Below, piece after piece: positions 1-9,051 of a DNA stretch of 64,000 bases (positions are counted from its first letter, which is position 1; the number at the start of each line of letters is the position of its first letter). The stretch lies in contig JAEUNY010000011.1 of the NCBI GenBank assembly GCA_016791005.1, positions 1 through 64,000 of the forward strand, given 5' to 3'. A program made the position numbers and the translations under genes. Under the pieces are notes generated by a model. It ran no database searches and was not told where the DNA came from. It saw only the letters and a program-made list of their open reading frames with translations. This DNA comes from Zoogloeaceae bacterium. GTDB taxonomy: Bacteria; Pseudomonadota; Gammaproteobacteria; Burkholderiales; Rhodocyclaceae.

Positions 1-33
1 CGGCACCGGGGCCGCAACCCGCGCCCAGGGGGC

Positions 34-1095
34 ATGAGGAAACGCCGGGCCGACTGGATCGGGGCCTGGTTCCGCCTCGCCCGCCAGACCACCCGGGCCG
101 CCGGTGATCTGGGGCGGGCGGGTGTGACCCGGATCGCCCGGAATCCGGCGGTGAAACGCAATGTCCGGCGAGTCCTCACCGGCGTGGCAACCCCCACGCC
201 GCCACCGGCGGTCCGCGGATCCGGGGCTTGGCACGAAGGGAGTTGGGGACTCGGGCCCCTGGCCATTCGTTCCTATCGGCTCTTCATTCCGCCTGGCGCC
301 CGTGCTGGGCATCCGGTTCCCCTGGTGGTCCTTCTCCACGGCTGCGGTCAGGATGCGGCGGCGTTTGCCGCCGTCACCCGGGCAGCGGCCGCCGCGCGGG
401 CCGGTGGGTTTGCCGTCCTGCTGCCAGAGCAATCGTCCTCGGCCAATCCCCAGCGATGCTGGAACTGGTTTCGCCCCGAGCCCGTCGTGGCCGGCGAGGC
501 GGGCATTCTGCTCGCCATCGTGGATCACGTCTGCCGTCTCCACCCTCTTCGGGCCGACGCGGTCTTTGCCCTCGGGCTCTCCGCCGGCGGCGCCATGTCC
601 ATGGTGCTGGGGCTGAGTTTTCCGGAGCGGTTCCGCGGGGTGGCCAGTCATTCGGGCGCGGTTCCCCTGAGCGCCCGGACCTCCGTCCAGGGCACCCAGG
701 CGATGATCGGCCAGCGGGGGCCCCGGGGCGCTCGCGTGGAACGCCTGCGCCGGCGCCTCACCGGTCGGCGCCCCCCGCCGCTATTGTTGATTCACGGCGA
801 CGCCGACCTCGCGGTGAACGTGTCCAATGCCGAGGCGGCGGCCGGTTTATGGTGCGACCTGGTTGGGGCGCCCGATCTGACGCCCCGGACCTCCGGGACG
901 CGGCAGCGCGGCGGTCGCCGCCCATGGACCGTGTCGGACTATCGTCTGGGGGCGAGCCTGGTTGCCCGGGTGGTTCGGGTGAGCGGTCTCGGGCACGCCT
1001 GGAGCGGCGGGCCGGCGGGGCAGGCGTTCTCTGATCCTTCAGGACCCGATGCCCTACGCATGGCGTGGGGATTCTTCTCCCAGTGGTGCGACTGA
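34..1095 (+). CDS. PHB-depolymerase-family esterase (alpha/beta hydrolase)
   Basis: 353 aa. The protein has the plan of the polyhydroxybutyrate depolymerase / LpqC-like esterase family: an HGCGQ oxyanion-hole motif near residue 103, a GLSAGGAM nucleophile elbow (GxSxG) near 183, an HGDAD acid motif near 254 and a GLGHAWSGG histidine motif near 320. The first 50 residues are Arg/Ala-rich with no clear signal peptide, which fits a cytoplasmic enzyme or one with a basic leader. Intracellular members hydrolyse PHB or related short-chain esters; the true substrate cannot be read from sequence. The ATG follows a weak AGGGGGC. It stands alone ahead of a minus-strand VOC gene. A hydroxyacid-type permease and CoA transferase lie 10 kb away, which may or may not be a metabolic link. 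Confidence 0.85.
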   Translation: MRKRRADWIGAWFRLARQTTRAAGDLGRAGVTRIARNPAVKRNVRRVLTGVATPTPPPAVRGSGAWHEGSWGLGPLAIRSYRLFIPPGARAGHPVPLVVLLHGCGQDAAAFAAVTRAAAAARAGGFAVLLPEQSSSANPQRCWNWFRPEPVVAGEAGILLAIVDHVCRLHPLRADAVFALGLSAGGAMSMVLGLSFPERFRGVASHSGAVPLSARTSVQGTQAMIGQRGPRGARVERLRRRLTGRRPPPLLLIHGDADLAVNVSNAEAAAGLWCDLVGAPDLTPRTSGTRQRGGRRPWTVSDYRLGASLVARVVRVSGLGHAWSGGPAGQAFSDPSGPDALRMAWGFFSQWCD

Positions 1096-1197
1096 GCCGT
1101 GAGCGCTGGTTTGGCCTCCGGTCGTCGTGGTGCTCTCTCGTTCCCCGCGGGTGGCCGCCCGGCCAAATTTGAACCGGGGCTCGATCCGGTGGCGGCC

Positions 1198-1665
1198 TCA
1201 GGGTGCCGCGTCGGGGCAGCCCTGGGGGGCCATGGCCTGGAGCTCCTCCGGGCTCACATCCCGGACATGGGTCGCCACCGACCATTGGTGCCCAAAAGGA
1301 TCCACCAGGCGGCCATAGCGGTCGCCCCAGAACATGTCTGCGGCGGGCAGGGTGATCTGCCCGCCAGCGGCCTCGGCTTGGGCGAGGGTGGCGTCTACGT
1401 CGGGCACATAAAGGTGGATCGTCACCGGCGACGCGCCAGGCGCCTGCGGACCGAGGCATCCCTGTTCAGGGTATTCGTCCACCAGCATCAGGGTCGAGTC
1501 GCCGATCCGCAGCGCGGCATGCATCAGGCGTCCGTCGGGTCCTGGCAGGCGCATCATTTCGGCAGCGCCAAAAGCCCGGACATAAAAATCGATGGCCGAA
1601 GCGGCGTTCCGGCACACGAGGTGAGGCGTCAGGCTGTGCAGGCCGGGCGGAATGGGGGCGGGCAT
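1198..1665 (-). CDS. VOC (glyoxalase/bleomycin-resistance fold) family protein, PhnB-like
   Basis: 155 aa. The sequence starts with the SLTPHLVCRNAASAIDFY pattern typical of PhnB-type VOC proteins and ends with the paired beta-alpha-beta half (FWGDRYGRLVDPFGHQWS). These proteins are small metalloenzyme-fold dimers of varied and mostly unknown activity, so no reaction is assigned. The ATG at 1665 was chosen because AAGGAGA lies a few bases upstream and the family's usual N-terminus follows; the open frame extends much further upstream but only as antisense to queF. It is divergent from queF. Confidence 0.85.
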   Translation of the reverse strand: MPAPIPPGLHSLTPHLVCRNAASAIDFYVRAFGAAEMMRLPGPDGRLMHAALRIGDSTLMLVDEYPEQGCLGPQAPGASPVTIHLYVPDVDATLAQAEAAGGQITLPAADMFWGDRYGRLVDPFGHQWSVATHVRDVSPEELQAMAPQGCPDAAP

Positions 1666-1785
1666 GGCGATCTCCTTGGGGCGGTGGCGGGCTTCTTTGG
1701 CCGTGGTCGCGGTCGTGGCCCAGAAAGCAGGATAATCGACCCGGTCAGGGAGCCGTTGCAAGACGGCCCGGTTAGAATGCCCGCC

Positions 1786-2646
1786 ATGTCCACCATGCCG
1801 CCCTCCGCGATCCCGGGAGACGTCCAGGAATCTCCCTTGGGCCGACCGGTTGCTTACCGGAATCGCTATGCGCCAGAGCTGCTCTTCCCGATCCGCCGCC
1901 AGGTGAAGCGGGACGAGCTCGGCATTGCGGAGGCGGCCTTGCCCTTCGTGGGATGGGATCTCTGGAATGCCTATGAACTCTCCTGGCTCTCGCCCGGGGG
2001 AAAACCGGTGGTGGCCCTTGGCGAGATCCGGGTGCCAGCGGATTCGCCCTGCCTGATCGAATCGAAATCCCTCAAGCTTTATTTCAACAGTTTCAATCAG
2101 TCGGTTTTCGAGTCGCTGGAGGCGGTGGTCGGAACGGTTCGTGAGGATCTTGCCCGGGCAACGGGGGCGCCGGTGGAGGTCCGATTCACCCGTCTGGGGG
2201 AGGGATGGCGAGTGGAGCGGGGCGGGGGACCTCCCGGCGGGGCGATCCTCCTCGACGACCTGGAGGTCACCATCCCTGGCTACGACCTCGACCCGTCGTC
2301 GCTGAAGGCGGGTGGGGCGCCGCGGGAGGAATGCCTCTATTCCCATCTCCTCAAGTCGAATTGCCTCGTAACCGGGCAGCCGGACTGGGGCAGCGTGATG
2401 CTGCGGTATCGCGGGCCGGCCATTGATCGCCCGGGATTGCTGGCCTACATCGTGTCCTTCCGCGAGCACAACGAGTTCCACGAGCAGTGCGTCGAGCGCA
2501 TCTTTTGCGATGTCTGGCGGAGATGCCAGCCCGAGTACCTCGCCGTGGCGGCGCGATATACCCGTCGTGGCGGGCTGGACATCAACCCGTTCCGGGCGAG
2601 CCATCGTGGTTGGGAACCTGGCGATTGGTGGGATCCACGACAATGA
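1786..2646 (+). CDS. queF: NADPH-dependent 7-cyano-7-deazaguanine reductase QueF (long form)
   Basis: 286 aa from this ATG; in-frame ATGs at 1777 and 1795 are possible. QueF reduces preQ0 to preQ1 in queuosine tRNA modification. The length matches the long two-domain QueF form. The N-terminal half carries the QueF motif IESKSLKLYFNSFNQ that binds NADPH. The catalytic cysteine lies in LKSNCLVTGQPDWGS, followed by the EHNEFHEQCVE and GGLDINPFR blocks. Other queuosine genes are not in the window. The long upstream extension of this frame (from 1099) is antisense to the VOC gene and is not real protein. Confidence 0.96.
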   Translation: MSTMPPSAIPGDVQESPLGRPVAYRNRYAPELLFPIRRQVKRDELGIAEAALPFVGWDLWNAYELSWLSPGGKPVVALGEIRVPADSPCLIESKSLKLYFNSFNQSVFESLEAVVGTVREDLARATGAPVEVRFTRLGEGWRVERGGGPPGGAILLDDLEVTIPGYDLDPSSLKAGGAPREECLYSHLLKSNCLVTGQPDWGSVMLRYRGPAIDRPGLLAYIVSFREHNEFHEQCVERIFCDVWRRCQPEYLAVAARYTRRGGLDINPFRASHRGWEPGDWWDPRQ

Positions 2647-2653
2647 CATGTGG

Positions 2654-2698
2654 GCGCCAAGTCGGTGCGTTCCACTTCGCATGCACCCCTGAGGTGCG
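2654..2698 (+). promoter_or_regulatory. Tandem NtrC-type binding sites upstream of the urease operon
   Basis: TGCACC-CCTGA-GGTGCG at 2682-2698 is a perfect GCACC-N5-GGTGC dyad, the known NtrC enhancer consensus. A second copy with one mismatch, GCGCC-AAGTC-GGTGC, lies at 2654-2668. Their centres are 29 bp apart, close to three helical turns, and about 130 and 160 bp upstream of the start predicted from the sigma-54 promoter at 2793-2808. This arrangement resembles the paired glnA enhancers. Binding is inferred, not shown. Confidence 0.75.
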
Positions 2699-2792
2699 TC
2701 GGGAGCCCGTATTCGTTGGCCAGACAAACGCCATGGCCTGCGAAAATGGAAGTATTCCGGGCTCGGGAGAAGTTTTCGGTTTTTTTTACACC

Positions 2793-2808
2793 TGGCCCGC
2801 TAGTTGCT
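2793..2808 (+). promoter_or_regulatory. Sigma-54 (-24/-12) promoter of the urease operon
   Basis: TGGCCCGCTAGTTGCT matches the consensus TGGCACG-N4-TTGCW at all but one fixed position. GG is at 2794-2795 and GC at 2806-2807 with exact spacing. The expected transcription start is about 2819, only two bases before the ureD ATG. A T-rich tract (2773-2787) lies just upstream. Together with the NtrC dyads this predicts induction under nitrogen limitation. Confidence 0.72.
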
Positions 2809-2820
2809 GAGAGGCGCTGC

Positions 2821-3687
2821 ATGAACGCTCCCATCGACGTGGGCATTGGGGCTGAGGCCCGGAGCGGGCAGGCGGGGTGGAATGCCCGCCTCACCCTCGG
2901 CTTTGAACGGCGAGGTGAGCGGACGGTGCTCGCACAGCGGCGCCACCAAGGGCCCCTGCGGGTGCAGAAGGCACTTTACCCGGAAGGGGAGGACGTGTGC
3001 CAGGTGATCCTGGTCCATCCCCCAGCCGGAATCGCAGGCGGTGACGATCTGCAGATCGACGTCACCGTGGGCGATGGAGCGAAAGCGCAGATCACGACTC
3101 CCGGCGCTGGCAAGTGGTATCGCTCGGCCGGTCGCCTGGCCACCCTGACGCAACGGGTGGTGGTGGAGGCGGGCGGGATGTGCGAATGGGTGCCCCAGGA
3201 AAGCATCGTGTTCGACGGGGCATTGGGCAGCATGTTGACGGAAGTGGATTTGGCCCCGGATGCCGTCTACCTTGGCATGGAGACAATCTGCCTGGGCCGG
3301 ACGGGATCCGGGGAGCGATTGACCCGAGGGTCGCTGCGCATGGAAACGCGGTTGCGCCGTGCAGGTAAGACCCTCTGGCTGGAGCGTGGGCGAATCGATG
3401 GTGGTAGCGGGCTCATGCATTCGCCCGCCGGCCTGGACGGCGCCACCGTCACAGGGACTTTGCTGGCCGTGGGGCCGCCCCTGGATGCCGATGGCCTGGC
3501 CCGTTGCCGAGCAATTGAGACGGAATCGGGGCAGGGCACCGTGACCTGTTTGCCCGGGGTGCTGGTGGCGCGGTATTTGGGCGCGAGCAGTGAGTCGGCG
3601 CGGCGATGGCTTCTGGCCTTATGGCAGGCGTTGCGGCCGATGATGGCAGGACGGCCAGGGATCGTGCCCCGGATTTGGAATACCTAG
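2821..3687 (+). CDS. ureD: Urease accessory protein UreD
   Basis: 288 aa. UreD is the scaffold that joins apo-urease and recruits UreF and UreG for nickel insertion. The family blocks are clear: GWNARLTLGFERRGERT, RRHQGPLRVQKALYPEG, HPPAGIAGGD, ITTPGAGKWYRS and WVPQESIVFDGA. It is first in a nine-gene run ureD-A-orf-B-C-E-F-G-hupE. The ATG was chosen because it directly precedes the usual N-terminus and follows GAGAGG at 2809-2814. If the sigma-54 promoter is used, its mRNA would be almost leaderless here, so a slightly later start (for example GTG at 2839) is possible. Confidence 0.96.
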   Translation: MNAPIDVGIGAEARSGQAGWNARLTLGFERRGERTVLAQRRHQGPLRVQKALYPEGEDVCQVILVHPPAGIAGGDDLQIDVTVGDGAKAQITTPGAGKWYRSAGRLATLTQRVVVEAGGMCEWVPQESIVFDGALGSMLTEVDLAPDAVYLGMETICLGRTGSGERLTRGSLRMETRLRRAGKTLWLERGRIDGGSGLMHSPAGLDGATVTGTLLAVGPPLDADGLARCRAIETESGQGTVTCLPGVLVARYLGASSESARRWLLALWQALRPMMAGRPGIVPRIWNT

Positions 3688-3710
3688 AAGCCTGATGTGA
3701 AAGGACGAGG

Positions 3711-4013
3711 ATGGAACTTACACCCAGGGAGAAGGACAAGTTGTTGATCTTCACGGCGGCCTTGCTGGCCGAACGCCGACGGGCCCGGGGCCTCAAGTTG
3801 AACTACCCGGAATCGGTGGCCTTGATCTCGGCGGCCATCATGGAAGGCGCCCGGGATGGGCGCACGGTGGCGGAGCTGATGGCCTACGGCACGACCTTGC
3901 TGGCCCGTGAAGACGTGATGGAGGGCGTAGCGGAAATGATTCCTGAAATTCAGGTGGAAGCGACTTTCCCCGACGGGACCAAACTGGTCACCGTGCACAA
4001 CCCGATTCTGTAA
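3711..4013 (+). CDS. ureA: Urease subunit gamma
   Basis: 100 aa, exactly the family length. The sequence begins with [23 protein letters not shown] and contains [23 protein letters not shown] and the C-terminal [14 protein letters not shown] block, all standard for UreA. It is a structural subunit of the (alpha-beta-gamma) trimer. AAGGACGAGG lies directly before the ATG. The next gene starts two bases after its stop codon, but that gene is an unrelated 97-aa protein rather than ureB. Confidence 0.98.
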   Translation: MELTPREKDKLLIFTAALLAERRRARGLKLNYPESVALISAAIMEGARDGRTVAELMAYGTTLLAREDVMEGVAEMIPEIQVEATFPDGTKLVTVHNPIL

Positions 4014-4015
4014 TC

Positions 4016-4309
4016 ATGGAACCAGATTACATCGAGACCGCGCGTTTGATGGCGCGCTTCAAGCAGCAGGTCAGCCGGACCCTGGATATGTCCGTCGATC
4101 TCAACGTGATGGCGCGAGACCCGCGCTACGCGTTCCAGATCCTCGCCGACGTGGAGGGGAGGGCTCGCGACGCGGAACTGACCGCCACGCTGCGCCAGTT
4201 GCGTGAGCGGCTGGGCAAGGTCCTGCCAGCGGGCAAGTTCGATCTGGGGGAAGGGGCGGGCACCGGTGGAGGCCGGGCACGCTTTATCCGTTCGGGCCGA
4301 TCGGACTGA
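4016..4309 (+). CDS. Unrecognised 97-aa protein inserted between ureA and ureB
   Basis: 97 aa. Its ATG lies two bases after the ureA stop, so it is translated together with the subunits. The sequence is mostly helical-looking and charged (residues 5-70, with the run LTATLRQLRERLGKVL), followed by a Gly-rich basic tail (GEGAGTGGGRARFIRSGRSD). There is no signal peptide, Cys pair or His cluster, so a metal-binding role is not suggested. I do not recognise a family. Position suggests a urease-related or assembly role, but that is inference only. It sits in the same strand and phase-neutral spacing as an ordinary operon gene, and codon use looks like its neighbours. Confidence 0.72.
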   Translation: MEPDYIETARLMARFKQQVSRTLDMSVDLNVMARDPRYAFQILADVEGRARDAELTATLRQLRERLGKVLPAGKFDLGEGAGTGGGRARFIRSGRSD

Positions 4310-4377
4310 CCCGCGGCGTGTGCACGCCGCCCTTTTTCACCTGCTTCTAAAAACAATTAGCCAGCGCTGGGGGAGCC

Positions 4378-4683
4378 ATGATTCCAGGCGAAATGCAGAC
4401 CTTGGATGGCGACATCGAGATCAATGTCGGCCGTCCCACACTGACTCTCACGGTGACCAACACCGGGGATCGCCCGATCCAGGTCGGTTCTCACTACCAT
4501 TTCTTCGAAACCAACGGCGCGCTGGCTTTCGACCGTGCGGCGGCACGGGGTTTTAGATTGAATATTGCGGCGGGCACGGCGGTGCGCTTCGAGCCCGGGC
4601 AGAGCCGCACGGTGGAATTGGTGGCCCTGGCAGGCAGCCGGGAAGTTTATGGATTCAATGGCAAGGTGATGGGCTTTCTTTAA
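4378..4683 (+). CDS. ureB: Urease subunit beta
   Basis: 101 aa, the usual length. It starts with [20 protein letters not shown] and contains the [47 protein letters not shown] and FNGKVMGFL blocks of UreB. It is a structural subunit packed against UreC. A GGGGGAG Shine-Dalgarno precedes the ATG. A 68-base gap separates it from the 97-aa gene; ureC follows after 30 bases with its own AGGGAGAGGAG site. Confidence 0.98.
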   Translation: MIPGEMQTLDGDIEINVGRPTLTLTVTNTGDRPIQVGSHYHFFETNGALAFDRAAARGFRLNIAAGTAVRFEPGQSRTVELVALAGSREVYGFNGKVMGFL

Positions 4684-4713
4684 GCCGCGGGCTCTCAGGG
4701 AGAGGAGTGCGCC

Positions 4714-6414
4714 ATGACAAGAATTTCGCGCCGCGCCTACGCGGAAATGTTCGGACCCACCGTGGGAGACCGGCTGCGGCTGGCCGACACGGAGCTGTGG
4801 ATTGAGGTGGAAAAGGACTTCACGGTCTACGGTGAAGAGGTGAAGTTCGGTGGCGGCAAGGTGATTCGTGACGGCATGGGCCAGGGTCAGCGCATCGCGG
4901 CCGAAGTGGCGGACACCGTGATCACCAACGCCCTGATCGTCGACCATTGGGGGATCGTCAAGGCCGACATCGGCATCAAGGACGGGCGCATCGCCGCCAT
5001 CGGCAAGGCCGGTAACCTCGACATCCAGCCCGAGGTCACCATCAACATCGGCCCGGGGACGGAGATCATCGCTGGTGAGGGGATGATCGTGACCGCCGGG
5101 GGCATCGACAGCCACATCCACTTCATCTGCCCGCAGCAGATCGAAGAGGCCCTGATGAGTGGGGTCACCACCATGCTGGGCGGAGGCACTGGCCCGGCCA
5201 CCGGGACCTACGCCACGACCTGCACCCCCGGCCCCTGGCACATCCGGAAAATGCTACAGGCTGCGGAAGCGTTTCCCATGAATCTCGGCTTCCTGGGCAA
5301 AGGCAATGCCAGCCTGCCCATGGGCCTGACCGAGCAGATTTCGGCGGGGGCCATCGGCCTGAAGCTCCATGAGGACTGGGGGACCACCCCGGCCGCCATC
5401 GACTGCTGCCTGTCCGTCGCCGAATCCATGGACGTCCAGGTGGCGATCCACACCGATACCCTGAACGAGTCGGGTTTCGTGGAGGACACCGCCGCGGCGT
5501 TCAAGGGTCGCAACATCCACACCTTCCACACGGAGGGCGCCGGGGGCGGTCACGCCCCGGACATCATCAAGCTGGCGGGCTACACCAACGTGCTGCCCAG
5601 TTCCACCAACCCGACCCGGCCCTACACGGTGAACACCATCGACGAGCACCTGGACATGCTCATGGTGTGTCATCACCTGGACCCCGCCATTGCCGAGGAC
5701 GTGGCCTTCGCAGAGAGCCGGATCCGGCGCGAAACCATCGCCGCCGAGGACATCCTCCACGACCTGGGGGGCTTCTCCATGATGAGTTCTGACTCCCAGG
5801 CCATGGGTCGGGTCGGCGAGGTGATCCTGCGCACCTGGCAGACCGCCCACAAGATGAAGGTGCAGCGCGGGGCGCTGCGGGAAGACCCGGCCCGCCACGA
5901 CAATTTCCGCGTCAAACGCTACATCGCCAAGTACACCATCAATCCGGCCCTCACCCACGGCATCGCTCATGAAGTCGGGTCCATCGAACCGGGCAAGTTG
6001 GCCGATCTGGTCCTCTGGCGGCCTGCATTTTTCGGCGTCAAACCGAGCCTGATCCTCAAGGGCGGGATGATTGCCGCGGCGGCGATGGGCGATGCCAACG
6101 CGTCCATCCCCACCCCCCAGCCAGTGCACTATCGTCCCATGTTCGGCAGCTTTGGCGGCGGTCTCACCAGCTCGGTGACCTTCGTGTCCCAGGCGGCCCT
6201 GTCCTCCGGCACGCTGGATCGCCTGAACCTCACCAAACCCCTCGTGGCGGTGCGTGACGTGCGGCGAATCAACAAGTCCGACATGGTGCACAACTTTTGG
6301 CAGCCCAACATCGAGGTGGATCCCGAGACCTACGAGGTGCGGGCGGACGGCGACCTGCTGGCTTGTGAACCGGCCACGGTGCTGCCTTTGGCCCAGCGTT
6401 ATTTCCTGTTCTGA
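4714..6414 (+). CDS. ureC: Urease subunit alpha (catalytic)
   Basis: 566 aa, full length. UreC hydrolyses urea to ammonia and carbamate at a di-nickel site. Ligands are visible: the HIH pair in [12 protein letters not shown], the carbamylated lysine in GLKLHEDWG near residue 217, histidines in HTDTLNESG and in [13 protein letters not shown], and the flap histidine in the MVCHHLD region. The conserved N-terminus [23 protein letters not shown] is intact. No frameshift or missing active-site residue is seen, so an active enzyme is expected. Confidence 0.99.
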   Translation: MTRISRRAYAEMFGPTVGDRLRLADTELWIEVEKDFTVYGEEVKFGGGKVIRDGMGQGQRIAAEVADTVITNALIVDHWGIVKADIGIKDGRIAAIGKAGNLDIQPEVTINIGPGTEIIAGEGMIVTAGGIDSHIHFICPQQIEEALMSGVTTMLGGGTGPATGTYATTCTPGPWHIRKMLQAAEAFPMNLGFLGKGNASLPMGLTEQISAGAIGLKLHEDWGTTPAAIDCCLSVAESMDVQVAIHTDTLNESGFVEDTAAAFKGRNIHTFHTEGAGGGHAPDIIKLAGYTNVLPSSTNPTRPYTVNTIDEHLDMLMVCHHLDPAIAEDVAFAESRIRRETIAAEDILHDLGGFSMMSSDSQAMGRVGEVILRTWQTAHKMKVQRGALREDPARHDNFRVKRYIAKYTINPALTHGIAHEVGSIEPGKLADLVLWRPAFFGVKPSLILKGGMIAAAAMGDANASIPTPQPVHYRPMFGSFGGGLTSSVTFVSQAALSSGTLDRLNLTKPLVAVRDVRRINKSDMVHNFWQPNIEVDPETYEVRADGDLLACEPATVLPLAQRYFLF

Positions 6415-6422
6415 GGACGGCG

Positions 6423-6899
6423 ATGATCCTGATCGAACATCGCGCGCCAGAGGGGGCCGTGGCGACGGAGCGCTTGGTCCTGCCCTTCGAGACCCGCACC
6501 AAGAGCCGGCTGCGGGCGCGGTTGGCGAGCGGGGAGGAGGTAGGAATGTTCCTCCCGCGGGGAAGCATCTTGCGCGGCGGCGATTGCCTGCTCGCCCGGG
6601 ACGGTCGCATCGTTAAAGTAGTGGCCGCCGAGGAGGATCTCCTCGAAGCCGTCTGCGAGAGCGGGGTGGAGTTGGCCCGGGCCGCCTACCATCTGGGCAA
6701 CCGTCATGTCGCGGTGGAGGTCGGCAGCGGCTGGCTGCGGCTGCAGAACGACCATGTCCTGGAGGGCATGTTGCGGGGTCTGGGTTGCACGGTGCGCAAC
6801 GTGCGGGCGGCCTTCGAACCCGAGGCCGGGGCCTACGCCCATGGCCACCAGCACCCGGGCGATGGCTCCGGCGCCAAGATTCATCTGATGGGGATGTAA
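6423..6899 (+). CDS. ureE: Urease accessory protein UreE (nickel metallochaperone)
   Basis: 158 aa. UreE delivers nickel to the UreDFG-urease complex. The N-terminal peptide-binding domain includes [15 protein letters not shown] and [18 protein letters not shown]. The C-terminal metal-binding domain includes the [13 protein letters not shown] block with its conserved histidine and the [23 protein letters not shown] region. The tail [11 protein letters not shown] is a short His-containing segment, much less His-rich than in Klebsiella UreE. It starts nine bases after ureC. Confidence 0.97.
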   Translation: MILIEHRAPEGAVATERLVLPFETRTKSRLRARLASGEEVGMFLPRGSILRGGDCLLARDGRIVKVVAAEEDLLEAVCESGVELARAAYHLGNRHVAVEVGSGWLRLQNDHVLEGMLRGLGCTVRNVRAAFEPEAGAYAHGHQHPGDGSGAKIHLMGM

Positions 6900-6930
6900 T
6901 GAGTCCGCAAGGGATCCAGGGTCGTCGTTG

Positions 6931-7611
6931 ATGCTGCCTCTTGTGCGCCTGCTCCAGCTGGCCAGTCCTGCCCTCCCCGTGGGGGCCTACACCTACTCCC
7001 AGGGCCTCGAGTGGGCGGTGGAGTCCGGAACGGTGCGAGATGAAGCCGGGGCCGCCCAGTGGATCGAGGATTTGCTGCACTGGGGGGTGTCGGCCTTTGA
7101 AGCCCCCCTGGTGGCGGCCGCCATGATGGCCTGGGAGGCCGGGAACGCGGTGGAAGTCCAGCGCCTGAACGAGGATTTCCTGGCCAGTCGAGAGAGCCGG
7201 GAGTTGCGCCAGGAGGCCGAGCAGATGGGCCATTCCCTCGTGCGCCTGCTGCGGGATCTGCACGAGTTCGCGGCGTTGCCCGGCTGGCGCGCACGCTTGA
7301 TGGATCTCGAGACACCGTCTTTCCCGCTGGCCTGGAGCGCCGCCGCTGCCGCCTGGCAAATCCCTCGTGAGATGGCGGTGACGGGGTATCTCTGGGCTTG
7401 GCTGGAGAATCAGGTGATGGCCGCCGTCAAATTGGTGCCCTTGGGACAGTCGGCGGGACAGCGGCTGTTGGCCCGCCTCGGCGCGCACCTTCCCACCCTC
7501 GCTCAGGCGGCAGTGAGCCGCCCGGAGCGCGAATGGACCAACTTTCTGCCTGGCTTTGCAATGGCCAGCGTGAGTCACGAAACCCAATATTCGAGGCTTT
7601 TCCGTTCATGA
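6931..7611 (+). CDS. ureF: Urease accessory protein UreF
   Basis: 226 aa. UreF is an all-helical protein that bridges UreD and UreG and gates GTP-dependent nickel transfer. The conserved [20 protein letters not shown] start, the SQGLEWAVE segment and the [15 protein letters not shown] block identify it. A TTG at 6928 directly precedes the chosen ATG and would add only one residue. Spacing to ureE is 31 bases and to ureG 28 bases. Confidence 0.97.
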   Translation: MLPLVRLLQLASPALPVGAYTYSQGLEWAVESGTVRDEAGAAQWIEDLLHWGVSAFEAPLVAAAMMAWEAGNAVEVQRLNEDFLASRESRELRQEAEQMGHSLVRLLRDLHEFAALPGWRARLMDLETPSFPLAWSAAAAAWQIPREMAVTGYLWAWLENQVMAAVKLVPLGQSAGQRLLARLGAHLPTLAQAAVSRPEREWTNFLPGFAMASVSHETQYSRLFRS

Positions 7612-7639
7612 TGCGAGTACTGTCACCACGAGGACGGCC

Positions 7640-8323
7640 ATGACGGCGTCGAACCTTTCCTTCCGCCCTGAAGTTGGCACGGCGCCTGAAGCTCCAGGGC
7701 AGGACCCCGCCCGACAGCCGCTGCGGGTCGGAATTGGTGGACCGGTGGGGTCGGGCAAGACGGCCCTCACCCTGGCCCTGTGCCAGACGCTACGCGAGCG
7801 CTACAACCTGGCCGTGGTCACCAATGACATCTACACCGCCGAGGATGCCCAGTTTCTGGTGCGCCACGAGGCTTTGGCCCCCGAACGGATCATTGGGGTG
7901 GAAACGGGGGGCTGCCCCCACACCGCCATTCGCGAGGATGCGTCGATCAACCTCGAGGCGGTGGATCGGTTGAATCAACGTTTCCCCGGACTCGAGATCA
8001 TTTTCGTCGAATCGGGCGGGGATAATCTGGCGGCCACTTTTTCGCCCGAACTTTCCGACCTGACCCTCTACGTCATCGACGTTTCCGCCGGGGACAAGAT
8101 CCCCCGCAAGGGCGGGCCGGGCATTACCAAGAGTGATCTTCTGGTGATCAACAAGATCGATTTGGCATCCCTGGTGGGGGCCAGCCTGGAAGTGATGGAC
8201 CGGGACGCGAAAAAGATGCGTGGCGACCGGCCCTTCATCTTCAGCAATTTGAAAACCGGCCAGGGGCTTGCCGAGATCGTCGAGTTCATTGAAACCCAGG
8301 GCCTGTTGCGACCCGTCGCCTGA
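7640..8323 (+). CDS. ureG: Urease accessory GTPase UreG
   Basis: 227 aa. UreG is a SIMIBI-class GTPase that powers nickel loading. The P-loop [11 protein letters not shown] is near residue 35, the [10 protein letters not shown] metal region follows, then [15 protein letters not shown] (the conserved CPH nickel motif), [33 protein letters not shown] and the base-recognition motif NKID. The N-terminus is not His-rich. GAGGACGG precedes the ATG. Confidence 0.98.
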   Translation: MTASNLSFRPEVGTAPEAPGQDPARQPLRVGIGGPVGSGKTALTLALCQTLRERYNLAVVTNDIYTAEDAQFLVRHEALAPERIIGVETGGCPHTAIREDASINLEAVDRLNQRFPGLEIIFVESGGDNLAATFSPELSDLTLYVIDVSAGDKIPRKGGPGITKSDLLVINKIDLASLVGASLEVMDRDAKKMRGDRPFIFSNLKTGQGLAEIVEFIETQGLLRPVA

Positions 8324-8356
8324 CCCTCATTCCCACATCATTCTGGAGGCACTCCC

Positions 8357-8929
8357 ATGCGTCGATCGAACTTTCCTGTCGGCCTGATTCTCGCGCTGAT
8401 TGCTGGCCCTGTCCTTGCGCACCCGGGCCATGGTAGCGACGGATTTGGGGCGGGGTTGCTCCATCCGCTCCTGGGGTGGGACCACCTGCTGGCAATGTTG
8501 GCAGTGGGCCTCTACGCCGCGCGTACTTCGGCGGCACCCTGGCGCATGCCTGCTACCTTTGTCGCCGCGATGCTCGCTGGGACCGGCCTCGGGGCAATGG
8601 GGATCGATTGGCCGGGAGTCGAGACGGGGGTCGCTTCCTCGGTTCTGGTTCTGGGATTGATGATAGCGGCGACGATGCGGCTGCCGGGGGCCTTGCCCCT
8701 GGTGGCGTTTTTTGCCCTTTGTCATGGCGTGGCCCACGGGGTCGAGATGCCGGCAGACGCGGCACGGATGGCGGGCTCCTATGTCCTCGGACTGGTTTTG
8801 GTGACCGCTTTGCTGCATGCGGTCGGCTACGTGGTGGGGCGGCAGCTTGCTGGTCAGGGCGGCCGGACGCTTGAGCGGGGGGTTGGGGGTGTTCTGGCCA
8901 TTGCTGGGGTGGTCATGCTGTCCACCTAA
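8357..8929 (+). CDS. HupE/UreJ-family membrane protein, probable nickel permease of the urease operon
   Basis: 190 aa. An N-terminal signal-like helix (residues 7-22, ending ALA) is followed by the HPGHG and GLLHPLLGWDHLLAMLAVGLYA motifs that define HupE/UreJ, and six hydrophobic segments overall. Further His residues occur in FFALCHGVAHGVEMP. Family members carry nickel or related divalent metal and sit in hydrogenase or urease operons. Here it is the last gene of the urease operon, 33 bases after ureG, with a GGAGG site. Nickel transport is inferred from context. Confidence 0.9.
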   Translation: MRRSNFPVGLILALIAGPVLAHPGHGSDGFGAGLLHPLLGWDHLLAMLAVGLYAARTSAAPWRMPATFVAAMLAGTGLGAMGIDWPGVETGVASSVLVLGLMIAATMRLPGALPLVAFFALCHGVAHGVEMPADAARMAGSYVLGLVLVTALLHAVGYVVGRQLAGQGGRTLERGVGGVLAIAGVVMLST

Positions 8930-9051
8930 TGGGCTCGGTGGGTGGCCCGAGGGAGGCCGCGGAACTCGGCTGAAAGTCGCCGCTGCGGGGTTCGGGCGGC
9001 GATGGTGCGGTGCAGAATGCGGCGAGGCGGTCCGACGCATATCCTTCCGCC

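Noticed and set aside
1756-1778. TTGCAA and TAGAAT as a sigma-70 promoter for queF
   Set aside because: The spacer is only 11 bases, and the implied start would fall on the start codon.
1099-1785. Long N-terminal extension of the queF frame
   Set aside because: It runs antisense to the VOC gene and gives no QueF-like sequence; normal QueF length is reached from 1786.
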